A stretch of DNA of 16,896 nt from an uncultured Corynebacterium sp. (GCA_943908385.1 CALTTF010000036.1:1-16896); one strand, 5' to 3'; counted from the first letter of the stretch, positions 6,192-13,138 are shown. Notes: generated by a model not told the origin, from the letters alone. Numbers and translations: made by a program.

Positions 6192-6887
6192 ATGCACGCA
6201 CCGACCAACGCACGGAAATTCGCCGCCATTGCGGCTGCGTTCGGCGCCGCAGTCACGCTCGCGGCGTGCTCGAACGACGACAGCGGCTCTGAGACGGACA
6301 CCTCCACCGAGACCAACACCGCCTCCGAGCAGGCCGCTCCAGCCGCCGAGAAGCCGACGGCTGAGCAGCTCAACGAGGTTCTCGCCCGCGCCACCAACGC
6401 GGAGCTGCCGATGGAGGAGCGCGTGAAGACGGTCCAGGGCGGGGAGAACGCCCGCGAGCTCTTCGACGTGATGACCCAGGCGAAGCAGGAGTCCGGCGCC
6501 GACTTCCAGGTCGTCGAGCCGATCCTGCCGGGCTACACCCCGAACGAGGTTCTGGCCGCTGTGAACTTCACCCAGCCGGATCAGGGCCCGTCCGTGGCTG
6601 AGAACGTCTCCTTCGTCTTCGAGGACGGCACCTGGAAGCTGTCCCAGTCTTGGGCGTGCACCCTGATCACCAACACGGTGACCCCGGACCAGGTTCCGGC
6701 GATGTGCAACGCGCAGGCGGGCCAGGACGGCAATGCCCCGGCGCAGGGCGGCCCCGCACCGGAGGGTCCGCAGCAAGACCCGAACGGTGCGCAGGCTCCG
6801 GCCATGGGCGGCCCCGGCCCCGAGGGCGCAGACCAGGGCGGTGCACAGGCACCCGCACAGGGCGGCGCACCGGCCCCGGCACTGTAA
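6192..6887 (+). CDS. Lipoprotein with MTB12-like domain and Pro/Ala/Gly repeat tail
   Basis: Secreted lipoprotein of 231 aa. The signal peptide ends in the lipobox LAAC with C26 as the lipidated residue, followed by an acidic Ser/Thr/Asp linker (27-50). The globular part (about 54-175) resembles the low-molecular-weight antigen MTB12 (CFP-2) family of mycobacteria and corynebacteria: a helix KPTAEQLNEVLARATN, a beta-rich core, and FEDGTWKLSQSWAC. C156 and C172 may form a disulfide. The last 50 residues (182-231) are three decreasing imperfect repeats of an APA(Q/M)GGPxPEG...GAQ unit. The molecular function of MTB12-like proteins is not known to me; they are mainly described as secreted antigens. 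It is divergent from ansA, and transcription probably stops at the hairpin 6901-6917. The LspA encoded at 9515 would cleave its signal peptide. Confidence 0.82.
   Translation: MHAPTNARKFAAIAAAFGAAVTLAACSNDDSGSETDTSTETNTASEQAAPAAEKPTAEQLNEVLARATNAELPMEERVKTVQGGENARELFDVMTQAKQESGADFQVVEPILPGYTPNEVLAAVNFTQPDQGPSVAENVSFVFEDGTWKLSQSWACTLITNTVTPDQVPAMCNAQAGQDGNAPAQGGPAPEGPQQDPNGAQAPAMGGPGPEGADQGGAQAPAQGGAPAPAL
6735..6884 (+). repeat. Coding repeats: Pro/Ala/Gly tail of the MTB12-like lipoprotein
   Basis: Three imperfect in-frame repeats of 20, 18 and 12 codons (residues 182-201, 202-219, 220-231) with the core APA(Q/M)GG. The tail is flexible and unstructured by composition. Repeat number is likely to vary between strains. 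Confidence 0.65.
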
Positions 6888-6900
6888 CGAACACGAAGTT

Positions 6901-6917
6901 ACTGAGCATCGCTCAGT
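6901..6917. terminator. Bidirectional hairpin between convergent lipoprotein and ABC-F genes
   Basis: ACTGAGC (6901-6907), loop ATC, GCTCAGT (6911-6917): a perfect 7-bp stem. It starts 14 nt after the lipoprotein stop and its right arm covers the TGA of the ABC-F gene (6913-6915). The plus-strand flank CTTCTTC is only weakly T-rich, so this is a terminator candidate rather than a textbook intrinsic terminator. It is the only obvious hairpin between the two convergent genes. Confidence 0.5.
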
Positions 6918-8583
6918 CTTCTTCGCGCCACACCTCCTCGGTCCACAGCGTGGTCAGGGTGAGCAGTGTGGCGCGTCCGTCTTTCTGGGCCTTGCGCTGG
7001 CGCCAGCGGCGGCGGATCCACCGGTCGTGGCTGGTGATGATCACGGTGCCGGGGAAGTCCACCAAGGCGGCCTCGAGCTCCTCGGCGAGGGCGAGTGAGA
7101 GGTGGTTGGTGGGCTCGTCGAGAAGCAGCAAATCCGGCGGTGAGGACAGAATCTTGCCCAGGGACACACGGCGGCGCTGGCCCAGCGAGAGATCTTCGAG
7201 CGGCTTTTCCGCCTGCTCCGGGGTCATGAGTCCCATTTCCACGATCTCCGGGACGATATCGGCGCCGGTGACGGAGAGATCCGTCCACGAGTCGTCCTGC
7301 TCGAGGCGGGCGACGGTCATTTCTTCCGGCATGACCAGCTCGCCGGTGTAGTCGGTGAGCTTTCCGTCGAGAATCTTCAGCAGGGTCGACTTGCCGGAGC
7401 CGTTCGGACCCTCCACCAGCAGCTGATCCCCGGGCTGAACCTTGAGGTCCAGCGGGGCGAGGCGGTCGGGGACCGCGAGCTCTTTTGCCACCACGGCGGG
7501 CACGCCGAGGGAGGTCGCTGTGTGATCCGGGATGCCGGTGAAGCGCAGCGGCTTCGGGGGAGCGGGGATCTGGTAGCGCTCCAACTCCTCGAGCCTGTTC
7601 TCTGCGGCACGGCGGCGGTTGCCCACGGTCTTCGCGGCGCGGTCGGCGTAGAACTTCGCGGCGGCGCGTGTCTCCGTCTTGTTCTCCTGCGAGTGGAAAA
7701 TGTCTTCCGCGGATTGCTCGGCGGCCTTTTCCAGCCGTTCGCGCTCGTGCTCCTGCGCGGCGTAATCGGTGGCCCAGCGCTGGCGGCGCTGCTCGCGGGC
7801 CTTCAGATAATCGCTGAAAGAACCGCTGAAGCGCGCGCCCTGGCGGGTCTCTTCACCCATGCCGCCTTCTGCGCCCAAGCCCGGATCGAGGTCGACGAGC
7901 GCATCGCAGACAGCATCGAGGAAATAGCGGTCGTGGGACGCGGCAAGCACCGGGCCACTGAAAGACTCGAGCTCGCCCACGAGGAAGTCCACGGCCTCAT
8001 CGTCGAGGTGGTTCGTCGGCTCGTCCAGCACCATCGCGTCCACCGGGCGGAGCAGGAGAGTGGCCAGCGCGAAGCGGCGGCGCTGGCCGCCGGACATTTC
8101 GCCGAGCGGGGTAGCCAGATCCACATTGGCCAGGCCCAGGCCGGCTAGGACAGTGGCGATGCGGGCATCGAGCTCCCACACGCCGGAATTCTCGGCGCGC
8201 GCCAGAGCGAGATCGAAGTCATCTGCCAAGTGCGTGTTCTCAGGCTCTTCCGCCATCCGGCCGGAGAGATCCGCAATGGCGCGCTCCACGCCGCGGAGCT
8301 CGTCCACGGCGGCGTCGATAAGCATGCTCGCCGGTTCGGTGAACGGCAGGGACGTCTCCTGGGCGATGAACCCCGTGACAGGCGGGGTGACCAGCGTGCC
8401 GGCGGTGGGGGAAAGGTCGCCGGAAATGACGCCGAGCAACGTCGATTTGCCCGCGCCGTTCTCGCCGATCAGGCCCGTGACGGAGCCCGACGGCACGGCG
8501 AAGGAGATGTCCGTGAGCACGCGGTGTCCGTCCGGGTACGTGAATGAGACTCCGTCGAGTCCGATGTGGAGCGGGGCAGGCAT
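6913..8583 (-). CDS. ABC-F family ATPase (ribosome-associated; possibly antibiotic-resistance type)
   Basis: Soluble duplicated ABC ATPase of 556 aa without membrane segments, the ABC-F layout. Domain 1: Walker A GENGAGKST (40-48), signature MSGGQRRR (163-170), Walker B VLDEPTNHLD (185-194, catalytic E188) and H-loop ASHDRY. The charged helical linker (about 225-345, many Arg/Glu/Gln) is the P-site tRNA-interaction region. Domain 2: GPNGSGKST (392-400), LSLGQRRR (465-472), LLLDEPTNHLS (E490) and ITSHDRW. ABC-F proteins bind the ribosomal E site and either assist translation or displace antibiotics. The RF-motif end of the linker (KPLRF) and overall layout resemble actinomycete resistance types such as TlrC/CarA/OleB, but resistance is inference. 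ATG 8583 lies 5 nt after the stop of the upstream lipoprotein gene, so the two are cotranscribed. No strong SD is present; reinitiation after the upstream stop is likely. Confidence 0.92.
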   Translation of the reverse strand: MPAPLHIGLDGVSFTYPDGHRVLTDISFAVPSGSVTGLIGENGAGKSTLLGVISGDLSPTAGTLVTPPVTGFIAQETSLPFTEPASMLIDAAVDELRGVERAIADLSGRMAEEPENTHLADDFDLALARAENSGVWELDARIATVLAGLGLANVDLATPLGEMSGGQRRRFALATLLLRPVDAMVLDEPTNHLDDEAVDFLVGELESFSGPVLAASHDRYFLDAVCDALVDLDPGLGAEGGMGEETRQGARFSGSFSDYLKAREQRRQRWATDYAAQEHERERLEKAAEQSAEDIFHSQENKTETRAAAKFYADRAAKTVGNRRRAAENRLEELERYQIPAPPKPLRFTGIPDHTATSLGVPAVVAKELAVPDRLAPLDLKVQPGDQLLVEGPNGSGKSTLLKILDGKLTDYTGELVMPEEMTVARLEQDDSWTDLSVTGADIVPEIVEMGLMTPEQAEKPLEDLSLGQRRRVSLGKILSSPPDLLLLDEPTNHLSLALAEELEAALVDFPGTVIITSHDRWIRRRWRQRKAQKDGRATLLTLTTLWTEEVWREED

Positions 8584-8588
8584 GGTCT

Positions 8589-9470
8589 CTATTTTCCGTA
8601 TCGTGTCGCGGTGGTGATGTCCTGGACCACCTTGAAGTCTGGGTTCTGGCCGGTATAGACCAGGCGTGTTGTCGCGGCGTTCTGCCCGGCGACGGGGATC
8701 GGCTCGTTCAGGTCGACTGTGATCTCCGCCTGCGAGTTGGTGGTCGTGCATTCCTCGTTGAGCTTCTCCATGGCGACGTCGTCCGCTTGCTCGCTGTCTC
8801 CCGTTCCGCCACTCGGCTCATCGCGGCCGAGATCCTCTGCGATGTCGAGGTCGAGCGTGACCGTCGACCCCTCGATTTTCGTGACCGTGTAGGTGGTCGT
8901 GCGTTGCATGGATGTCTGCCCGGTCGTGCGCGCCTCCGCGGTCCACGACGCGCCCTCGCCGACCTCCTCGCGGGGGAAGACCGGCATGGTGGACAAGAGC
9001 TGGAGCATCGCGCGCTCGAGCCGCTCGCGGTCCTCGTCGCTGCTGTCGTCTGCGGGGAGCAGCTTCACATCGGTGATCATCCCCGTGGGCTCGGCGGACC
9101 AGCGCATGCGGAAGCCCTCGGCAGTCACGTCGGTGGTCTCCCCGGTGCTGGTGGCTTCGAGCTGCAGTGCCTGCGCGTCCGTGTTGCCCGGCTCCGGTGC
9201 GTCGGGGTCGACCTTGTCGGTGGCGACGCGGCCCTGGTAGATCCCGCTGGCTACCTCGATGCCCGTGGTCTGCTCCGCGCCCTCGGTGGAGTAGGCGAGC
9301 ACCTGCTTGTCGCCCTCGCCGGCGTCGATGAGCGTGACGCGGGCCGGGTCGACGTCGAAAGCGGGGATCTCTTCGAACGGATCGGAGTCCTGCGACGAGC
9401 ACGCGGAAAGCGTCGCGGTGGCGGCGAGCGCACCCGCGACGGCGATTGCTTGCAGATACCTAAAGCTCAC
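8589..9470 (-). CDS. Putative lipoprotein of unknown function
   Basis: Secreted lipoprotein of 293 aa starting at GTG 9470, with AGG 8 nt upstream on the minus strand. The signal peptide (FRYLQAIAVAGALAATATLS) ends in lipobox LSAC with C24 lipidated. The mature part is acidic and beta-rich, with Thr/Ser-rich strands (TGQTSMQRTTTYTVTKIEGS, STVTLDLDIAEDL). It recalls lipoproteins whose C-terminal half is a two-sheet repeat domain (DUF6263-like), but I cannot confirm the family. It has one other Cys, in NEECTTTN. It is the first gene of an operon with the ABC-F ATPase, whose ATG follows 5 nt after this TAG. It is divergent from lspA, the enzyme that would mature it. No enzyme motif was found; a binding or scaffold role is possible but unsupported. 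Confidence 0.8.
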   Translation of the reverse strand: MSFRYLQAIAVAGALAATATLSACSSQDSDPFEEIPAFDVDPARVTLIDAGEGDKQVLAYSTEGAEQTTGIEVASGIYQGRVATDKVDPDAPEPGNTDAQALQLEATSTGETTDVTAEGFRMRWSAEPTGMITDVKLLPADDSSDEDRERLERAMLQLLSTMPVFPREEVGEGASWTAEARTTGQTSMQRTTTYTVTKIEGSTVTLDLDIAEDLGRDEPSGGTGDSEQADDVAMEKLNEECTTTNSQAEITVDLNEPIPVAGQNAATTRLVYTGQNPDFKVVQDITTATRYGK

Positions 9471-9499
9471 ACATTGAACCTACCGCACGCGGAACCGAC

Positions 9500-9509
9500 T
9501 ACAGTAAGG
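9500..9509. promoter_or_regulatory. Shared divergent -10 (TACAGT / TACTGT) between lspA and the lipoprotein operon
   Basis: TACAGTA at 9500-9506 reads TACAGT on the plus strand (9500-9505), 9 nt before lspA ATG 9515. It reads TACTGT on the minus strand (9506-9501), 30 nt before GTG 9470. Both fit TANNNT. AAGG (9506-9509) is a possible lspA SD, 5 nt from its ATG. TTGAAC (9474-9479) is a possible lspA -35, but with a long 20-bp spacer. Confidence 0.45.
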
Positions 9510-9514
9510 CGACG

Positions 9515-10078
9515 ATGAGCACCACTACTTCGCACTCGCCCACCGGCTCACACGGCACCGTCCGCCGCCGGCGCCTGACGCTGATCGCGGCAGTCATGGC
9601 AGCGGTGGGGCTGGTGGACCAAGTGGTCAAGCAGATCATGGTGACCACCCTGACGCCCGGCGAACCCGTGGCGGTCATCGGCGACTGGTTCAACTGGCTG
9701 CTCCTGTTCAACTCCGGCGCGGCCTTCTCCATGGGGCAGAACCTCACCTGGCTGATCACCGCCATCCAGCTCGCCTTCGTCGTCGGCGCGCTCGTGTTCG
9801 GCCCCCGCCTCCACAACCGCTGGGAGGTCCTCGGTATCGCGCTCATCGCCGGCGGCGCGCTGGGAAACCTCATCGACCGGCTCTTCCGCCCGCCGGGATT
9901 CTGGTTCGGCCACGTCGTCGACTACATCGCCATCGGCGATTTCGCCGTGTTCAACCTCGCCGACACCTTCATCAATATCGGGGTGGGCGTGTTCATCGTC
10001 TCGCTCCTGTTCGCGAAGGACGAGACGGAGACAGAGGGCGCGGACTCCGCCGCTGCGGCCGAGAAGGACGCATCATGA
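9515..10078 (+). CDS. lspA: Lipoprotein signal peptidase (signal peptidase II)
   Basis: Membrane aspartyl protease that removes signal peptides from prolipoproteins; 187 aa with about four TM segments (21-41, 79-95, 104-120, 146-167). Family blocks are present: VDQVVKQ, FNSGAAFSMG, GGALGNLIDRL, HVVDYIAIGDF and FNLADTFINIG. The catalytic pair should be D136 (VVDY) and D150 (NLAD). The spacing of 14 matches actinobacterial enzymes rather than the 18 of E. coli. A hydrophilic basic N-terminal extension (1-20) and an acidic Ala-rich C-terminal tail (168-187) flank the core. The stop overlaps the next start as ATGA (10075-10078). The window encodes two clear and one probable substrates: the lipoproteins at 6192, 8589-9470 and 11597. 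M. tuberculosis has the same pair lspA - pseudouridine synthase (Rv1539-Rv1540). Confidence 0.95.
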   Translation: MSTTTSHSPTGSHGTVRRRRLTLIAAVMAAVGLVDQVVKQIMVTTLTPGEPVAVIGDWFNWLLLFNSGAAFSMGQNLTWLITAIQLAFVVGALVFGPRLHNRWEVLGIALIAGGALGNLIDRLFRPPGFWFGHVVDYIAIGDFAVFNLADTFINIGVGVFIVSLLFAKDETETEGADSAAAAEKDAS

Positions 10079-10989
10079 CCAGCGGATACAGGTCGATCAC
10101 GGTTCCGGAGGGGCTCGACGGCATGCGCGTCGACGCCGCCGTGGCCAAAGTCTTCGGCGTGTCCCGCTCAGTGGCGGCGGAGCTCGAGGTGCTTGTCGAC
10201 GGCGCCGTGGCCCCCAAATCCACCCGCCTCACGCCCGGGCAGAGCCTCGAGGTGACACTGCCCGAGCCGAAGAAAGTGCCCATGCCGAAAGATGAGCCGG
10301 TCGAGGGCCTGGAGATTCTCTACGACGACGAGGACGTCATCGTCGTGGACAAGCCGGTCGGGGTGGCCGCGCACCCGACGCTGGGCTGGGAAGGCCCGAC
10401 CGTCGTGGGCGGACTCGTGGCCATGGGCTACCAGCTTCCCGATGCCGGGCCGCCCGAGCGCAAAGGCATCGTGCAGCGTCTCGACGTGGGCACATCCGGT
10501 GTCATGGTCGTGGCCAATTCGATTCCCGGGTACTCGGTGCTCAAGCGCGCTTTCAAGGAACGCACCGTGAAAAAGACCTATAACGCGGTGGTACAGGGCC
10601 TGCCGGACCCGATTGTGGGCACCATCGACGCGCCGATTGGCCGCCACCCGTCCTCGGGGTGGAAATTCGCCGTGACCACCGACGGGCGGCCGTCGGTGAC
10701 GCACTACGAGGTCGTCGAGGCCTTCCGTGAGGCGAGTCTGCTCGACATCCACCTGGAGACGGGTCGCACCCACCAGATCCGCGTGCACATGTCCTCGGTC
10801 GGTCACCCGTGCGTCGGCGACCCCATGTACGGCTCCGACCCGACCCTGACTAAGCGCCTGGGCCTGGTCCGCCAGTGGCTGCACGCCACGAGCCTGGGCT
10901 TCACCCACCCGGGCACAGGGAAGTGGATGGAGGTCACCTCGCCGTACCCGGAGGACCTCCAACGGGCCGTCGATAAGCTGCGCTCATGA
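10075..10989 (+). CDS. RluA-family 23S rRNA pseudouridine synthase (RluD-like)
   Basis: Isomerises uridine to pseudouridine in RNA, probably large-subunit rRNA; 304 aa, usual size for RluC/RluD enzymes. An S4-like N-terminal RNA-binding domain (about 16-75, GMRVDAAVAKVFGVSRSVAA) is followed by the catalytic domain: VDKPVGVAAHPT, QRLDVGTSGVMVVA with catalytic D137, KTYNAVVQG and LETGRTHQIRVHMSSVGHP. The usual HRLD is QRLD here, common in actinobacteria. The positions modified cannot be read from sequence, so no gene symbol is given although rluD is the closest model. It is translationally coupled on both sides: its ATG overlaps the lspA stop and its TGA overlaps the next ATG (10986-10989). Confidence 0.93.
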   Translation: MTSGYRSITVPEGLDGMRVDAAVAKVFGVSRSVAAELEVLVDGAVAPKSTRLTPGQSLEVTLPEPKKVPMPKDEPVEGLEILYDDEDVIVVDKPVGVAAHPTLGWEGPTVVGGLVAMGYQLPDAGPPERKGIVQRLDVGTSGVMVVANSIPGYSVLKRAFKERTVKKTYNAVVQGLPDPIVGTIDAPIGRHPSSGWKFAVTTDGRPSVTHYEVVEAFREASLLDIHLETGRTHQIRVHMSSVGHPCVGDPMYGSDPTLTKRLGLVRQWLHATSLGFTHPGTGKWMEVTSPYPEDLQRAVDKLRS

Positions 10990-11519
10990 ACCGCCGTGAA
11001 TTCGCCGCGGGCGTGTCCCTCGTCGTCGGTGCTGTCGTGGTCGGCCTGCTCGCGGCGTTGATCTCCCTGCTCGGCGCCCGGACGCGCTTCGAGCCCGTGC
11101 CCGTGGGCGACCAGCTGGGACAAGACAACGGCGAGACCTTTGCCGAGTACGTCGAGCGCGCCGACGCATCGCTTGACGACGCGCCGGGCGATGCCCCGGT
11201 CTTCGCCCTCGTCACCTTCACCGACGAAGCGTCGCCGGACGAGGCATCTGCGGCGCTCGAATCCGTGAACAGAGTCGATGCTGTGATCCCTCCCGATGCT
11301 CCGCTTCAACCGGTCGGCGAGCCGAAAGAAGGGAGGGGCAGGACCGATATCTTCCGGATCGCGGTGGACGGCGATGTCGTCGGCGCTGTCGTGCGGGATA
11401 CCGGAGATGCGCTGCGCGCGCTGCCCTCTAACGAACGGATCGCCGCCGTGGAGGCGCTTCCGCCCGATGCGGTGTGGGGCGCATTCGGCGTACGTCCAGT
11501 GAATATTCAGGCTCCTTGA
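10986..11519 (+). CDS. Conserved-looking membrane-anchored protein of unknown function
   Basis: I do not recognise this 177-aa protein. It has a basic N-terminus (MNRREF), one hydrophobic helix (about 8-30) and then a soluble, acidic extracytoplasmic part with alternating strands and helices: PVFALVTFTDEASPDEASAA, then DIFRIAVDGDVVGAVVRDTG and ALPSNERIAAVEALPPDA. There is no Cys, no lipobox and no cleavage motif, so the helix is more likely an anchor than a cleaved signal. The start is fixed by the ATGA overlap with the pseudouridine synthase gene, and third-position G+C is as strong as in its neighbours, so it is a genuine gene. It ends the lspA operon; 77 bp separate it from the exporter operon. 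Its place suggests an envelope role, but no function is assigned. Confidence 0.82.
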   Translation: MNRREFAAGVSLVVGAVVVGLLAALISLLGARTRFEPVPVGDQLGQDNGETFAEYVERADASLDDAPGDAPVFALVTFTDEASPDEASAALESVNRVDAVIPPDAPLQPVGEPKEGRGRTDIFRIAVDGDVVGAVVRDTGDALRALPSNERIAAVEALPPDAVWGAFGVRPVNIQAP

Positions 11520-11548
11520 TCGCCTTCCAGCGACCCCTTCCGAACGTG

Positions 11549-11554
11549 TAAGGT
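11549..11554 (+). promoter_or_regulatory. Candidate -10 TAAGGT of the MacAB-like exporter operon
   Basis: TAAGGT fits TANNNT. TTCCAG at 11525-11530 is a weak -35 at an 18-bp spacing. Transcription would start near 11561, inside the left arm of the inverted repeat 11554-11585, leaving a 5' leader of about 36 nt that carries the SD GAGGAG (11584-11589). Confidence 0.45.
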
Positions 11555-11585
11555 CATTGAAGGTTAATTACCGGTCCTTCAATGA
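11554..11585. promoter_or_regulatory. Perfect 10-bp inverted repeat, candidate operator of the exporter operon
   Basis: TCATTGAAGG (11554-11563), 12-bp spacer TTAATTACCGGT, CCTTCAATGA (11576-11585). The arms are perfectly complementary. The repeat starts at the last base of the candidate -10, spans the expected transcription start and ends directly before the SD. It could be a binding site for a dimeric regulator or, if transcription starts further upstream, an RNA hairpin next to the ribosome-binding site. Confidence 0.6.
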
Positions 11586-11596
11586 GGAGATGAAAC

Positions 11597-13138
11597 GTGT
11601 CAGCTATCCGTAAAACCGGGGCATCGCTCGCAATCGCTTCAACCCTGTTCTTCGCAACGGCGTGCGGCCTGGGCGGAGACGGTGGCGACAAGGAAGACGG
11701 AAGCTCCATCGGGGCAGGCGAATACGATGTCGTGGCCAAGGAGGACGTGGTCAACAGCATCATCGTCGACGGCTCCATTAGCCCGATCCGCCAGGCCGGC
11801 ATCTCCACCACCCTGCAGGTGCCGGTGGAGAAGATCCACGTCGGCGTCGGCGACAAGGTGAAGCAGGGACAACTCCTGGTCACCATGGACACCTCCTCGA
11901 TCGAGCAGGAACTCGACGCCCAGCGCCAGGCGAACGAGCAGATGATGAGCCAGGGCCAGGGCGGCGGCGAACAACCGGTCGAGATGACGGCGGCCTCCAA
12001 TAACGTCAAGCGGATGGTCGACGATGCCCGTAAGACCATCGACGACTGCATCAAACAGGTCCTGCCCGGCCAGGCACCCGCACCGAAGCCGGCGCCGGCA
12101 CCGGAGCAGAAGGGCCCGTCCCGCGAGGAGATTGAAAAGGCGCTGACTGAGGCGCACGAGCAGGGCCGCGCCCAGGGCGCGGAGGAAGCGCAGGCTGCGC
12201 TCCAGCAGCAGGCGCAGATGGGCGGCGGTGGTGGCGCCGAAATGCCGGGCGGCATGTCCGAAGAGGAAGCTATGGCTCAGCAGCAGGCGCTCGCCGAGCA
12301 GGAAGCGATGGCGCAGGGCGGCGGCATGCCCGGCGGCGCCGGCGCAGACACGAGCATGCTTGAGCACCAGGTTCAGGACCGCGAGGTCACCTCGCCGATC
12401 AACGGCGTCGTGACCAAGATCGAGGCCGAGGAAGGCTCCCCGGCAGCCGGCGCACTCATGACTGTCGCCGACACCTCCCGCTACCTGATCAAGACCTCTG
12501 TGCGCGAGTCCGATATCGCGGACGTGAAGGAAGGCAACCGCGTCACCTTCACCACCCCGGTGACCGGCGACCGCGAATTCGAAGGCAAGGTCCGCCGCGT
12601 CGCACCGATGGCGGACGGCGCCGAAGACGGCGGCGCAGCCGCGGCAGCCCGCGCGATGCAGGGGGCCGGCGGCGGTGGCGGCAGCCAGGACAGCAAGAAG
12701 GACACCGGCATCAGCTTCCCGGTGGAGATCGAGGTCACCGGCGACACCAAGGGCCTGCGCCTCGGCGGCTCCGCACGCGTGGAGATCGTCACCGAGGAAG
12801 ACCGCGACCACCTGTCCATCCCGCGTGACGCTGTCTACGACGAGAACAAGGTGCTCGTCCTCAACCGCGCCAACCAGGACGCCACCGAGGGCACCATCGA
12901 GGAGCGCACCGTGAAGACGGGCGTGAAGAACGACACCGATATTTCGGTCACCAGCGGCGAGCTCAAGGAAGGCGACGTCGTCATCGCGTGGCCGGAGGAC
13001 TTCCGCGGCCGCGTGGGCGAGACCGTCACCATCTCTGACGAGAACTTCGATCCGTCCGGCAAGGGCGAGAAGTCCGGCGAGTCCGGTAAGTCCGACGGCG
13101 CTGAGAAATCCGACAAGTCCGATAAGTCGGACAAGTAG
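11597..13138 (+). CDS. MacA/HlyD-like periplasmic adaptor of an ABC exporter, probable lipoprotein
   Basis: Membrane fusion (adaptor) protein of 513 aa from GTG 11597, with SD GAGGAG 7 nt upstream. A signal peptide ends in FATAC with C23 as probable lipidation site (Ala at -3 makes the lipobox imperfect). The split lipoyl domain is clear: STTLQVPVEKIHVGVGDKVK...VTMD (71-98) and VTSPINGVVTKIEAEEGSP (264-282). A beta-barrel follows (about 295-400) and a membrane-proximal part with DHLSIPRDAVYDENKVLVL (404-422). Between the lipoyl halves, where MacA has an alpha-hairpin, residues 101-255 are Gln/Glu/Ala/Gly/Met-rich with a Pro-Ala stretch. A second Gly/Ala loop lies at 339-369, and the C-terminus (487-513) is a Ser/Lys/Asp/Gly tail. 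It is first in the operon with the ATPase and permease. The substrate is unknown; MacAB-like systems export macrolides, peptides or lipids. Confidence 0.88.
   Translation: MSAIRKTGASLAIASTLFFATACGLGGDGGDKEDGSSIGAGEYDVVAKEDVVNSIIVDGSISPIRQAGISTTLQVPVEKIHVGVGDKVKQGQLLVTMDTSSIEQELDAQRQANEQMMSQGQGGGEQPVEMTAASNNVKRMVDDARKTIDDCIKQVLPGQAPAPKPAPAPEQKGPSREEIEKALTEAHEQGRAQGAEEAQAALQQQAQMGGGGGAEMPGGMSEEEAMAQQQALAEQEAMAQGGGMPGGAGADTSMLEHQVQDREVTSPINGVVTKIEAEEGSPAAGALMTVADTSRYLIKTSVRESDIADVKEGNRVTFTTPVTGDREFEGKVRRVAPMADGAEDGGAAAAARAMQGAGGGGGSQDSKKDTGISFPVEIEVTGDTKGLRLGGSARVEIVTEEDRDHLSIPRDAVYDENKVLVLNRANQDATEGTIEERTVKTGVKNDTDISVTSGELKEGDVVIAWPEDFRGRVGETVTISDENFDPSGKGEKSGESGKSDGAEKSDKSDKSDK
13046..13138 (+). 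repeat. Short tandem coding repeats in the adaptor C-terminal tail
   Basis: Degenerate units of TCC-GGC/GAC-AAG type encode the Ser-Gly/Asp-Lys-rich tail. The last 33 bases hold four consecutive Ser-Asp-Lys codon triplets that vary only at third positions. Such tails can expand or contract by slippage and may bind the charged cell wall (inference). Confidence 0.6.

Noticed and set aside
6888..6912. Small gene between the MTB12-like lipoprotein and ABC-F genes
   Set aside because: Only 25 bp lie between the stop codons, and they are occupied by a hairpin.
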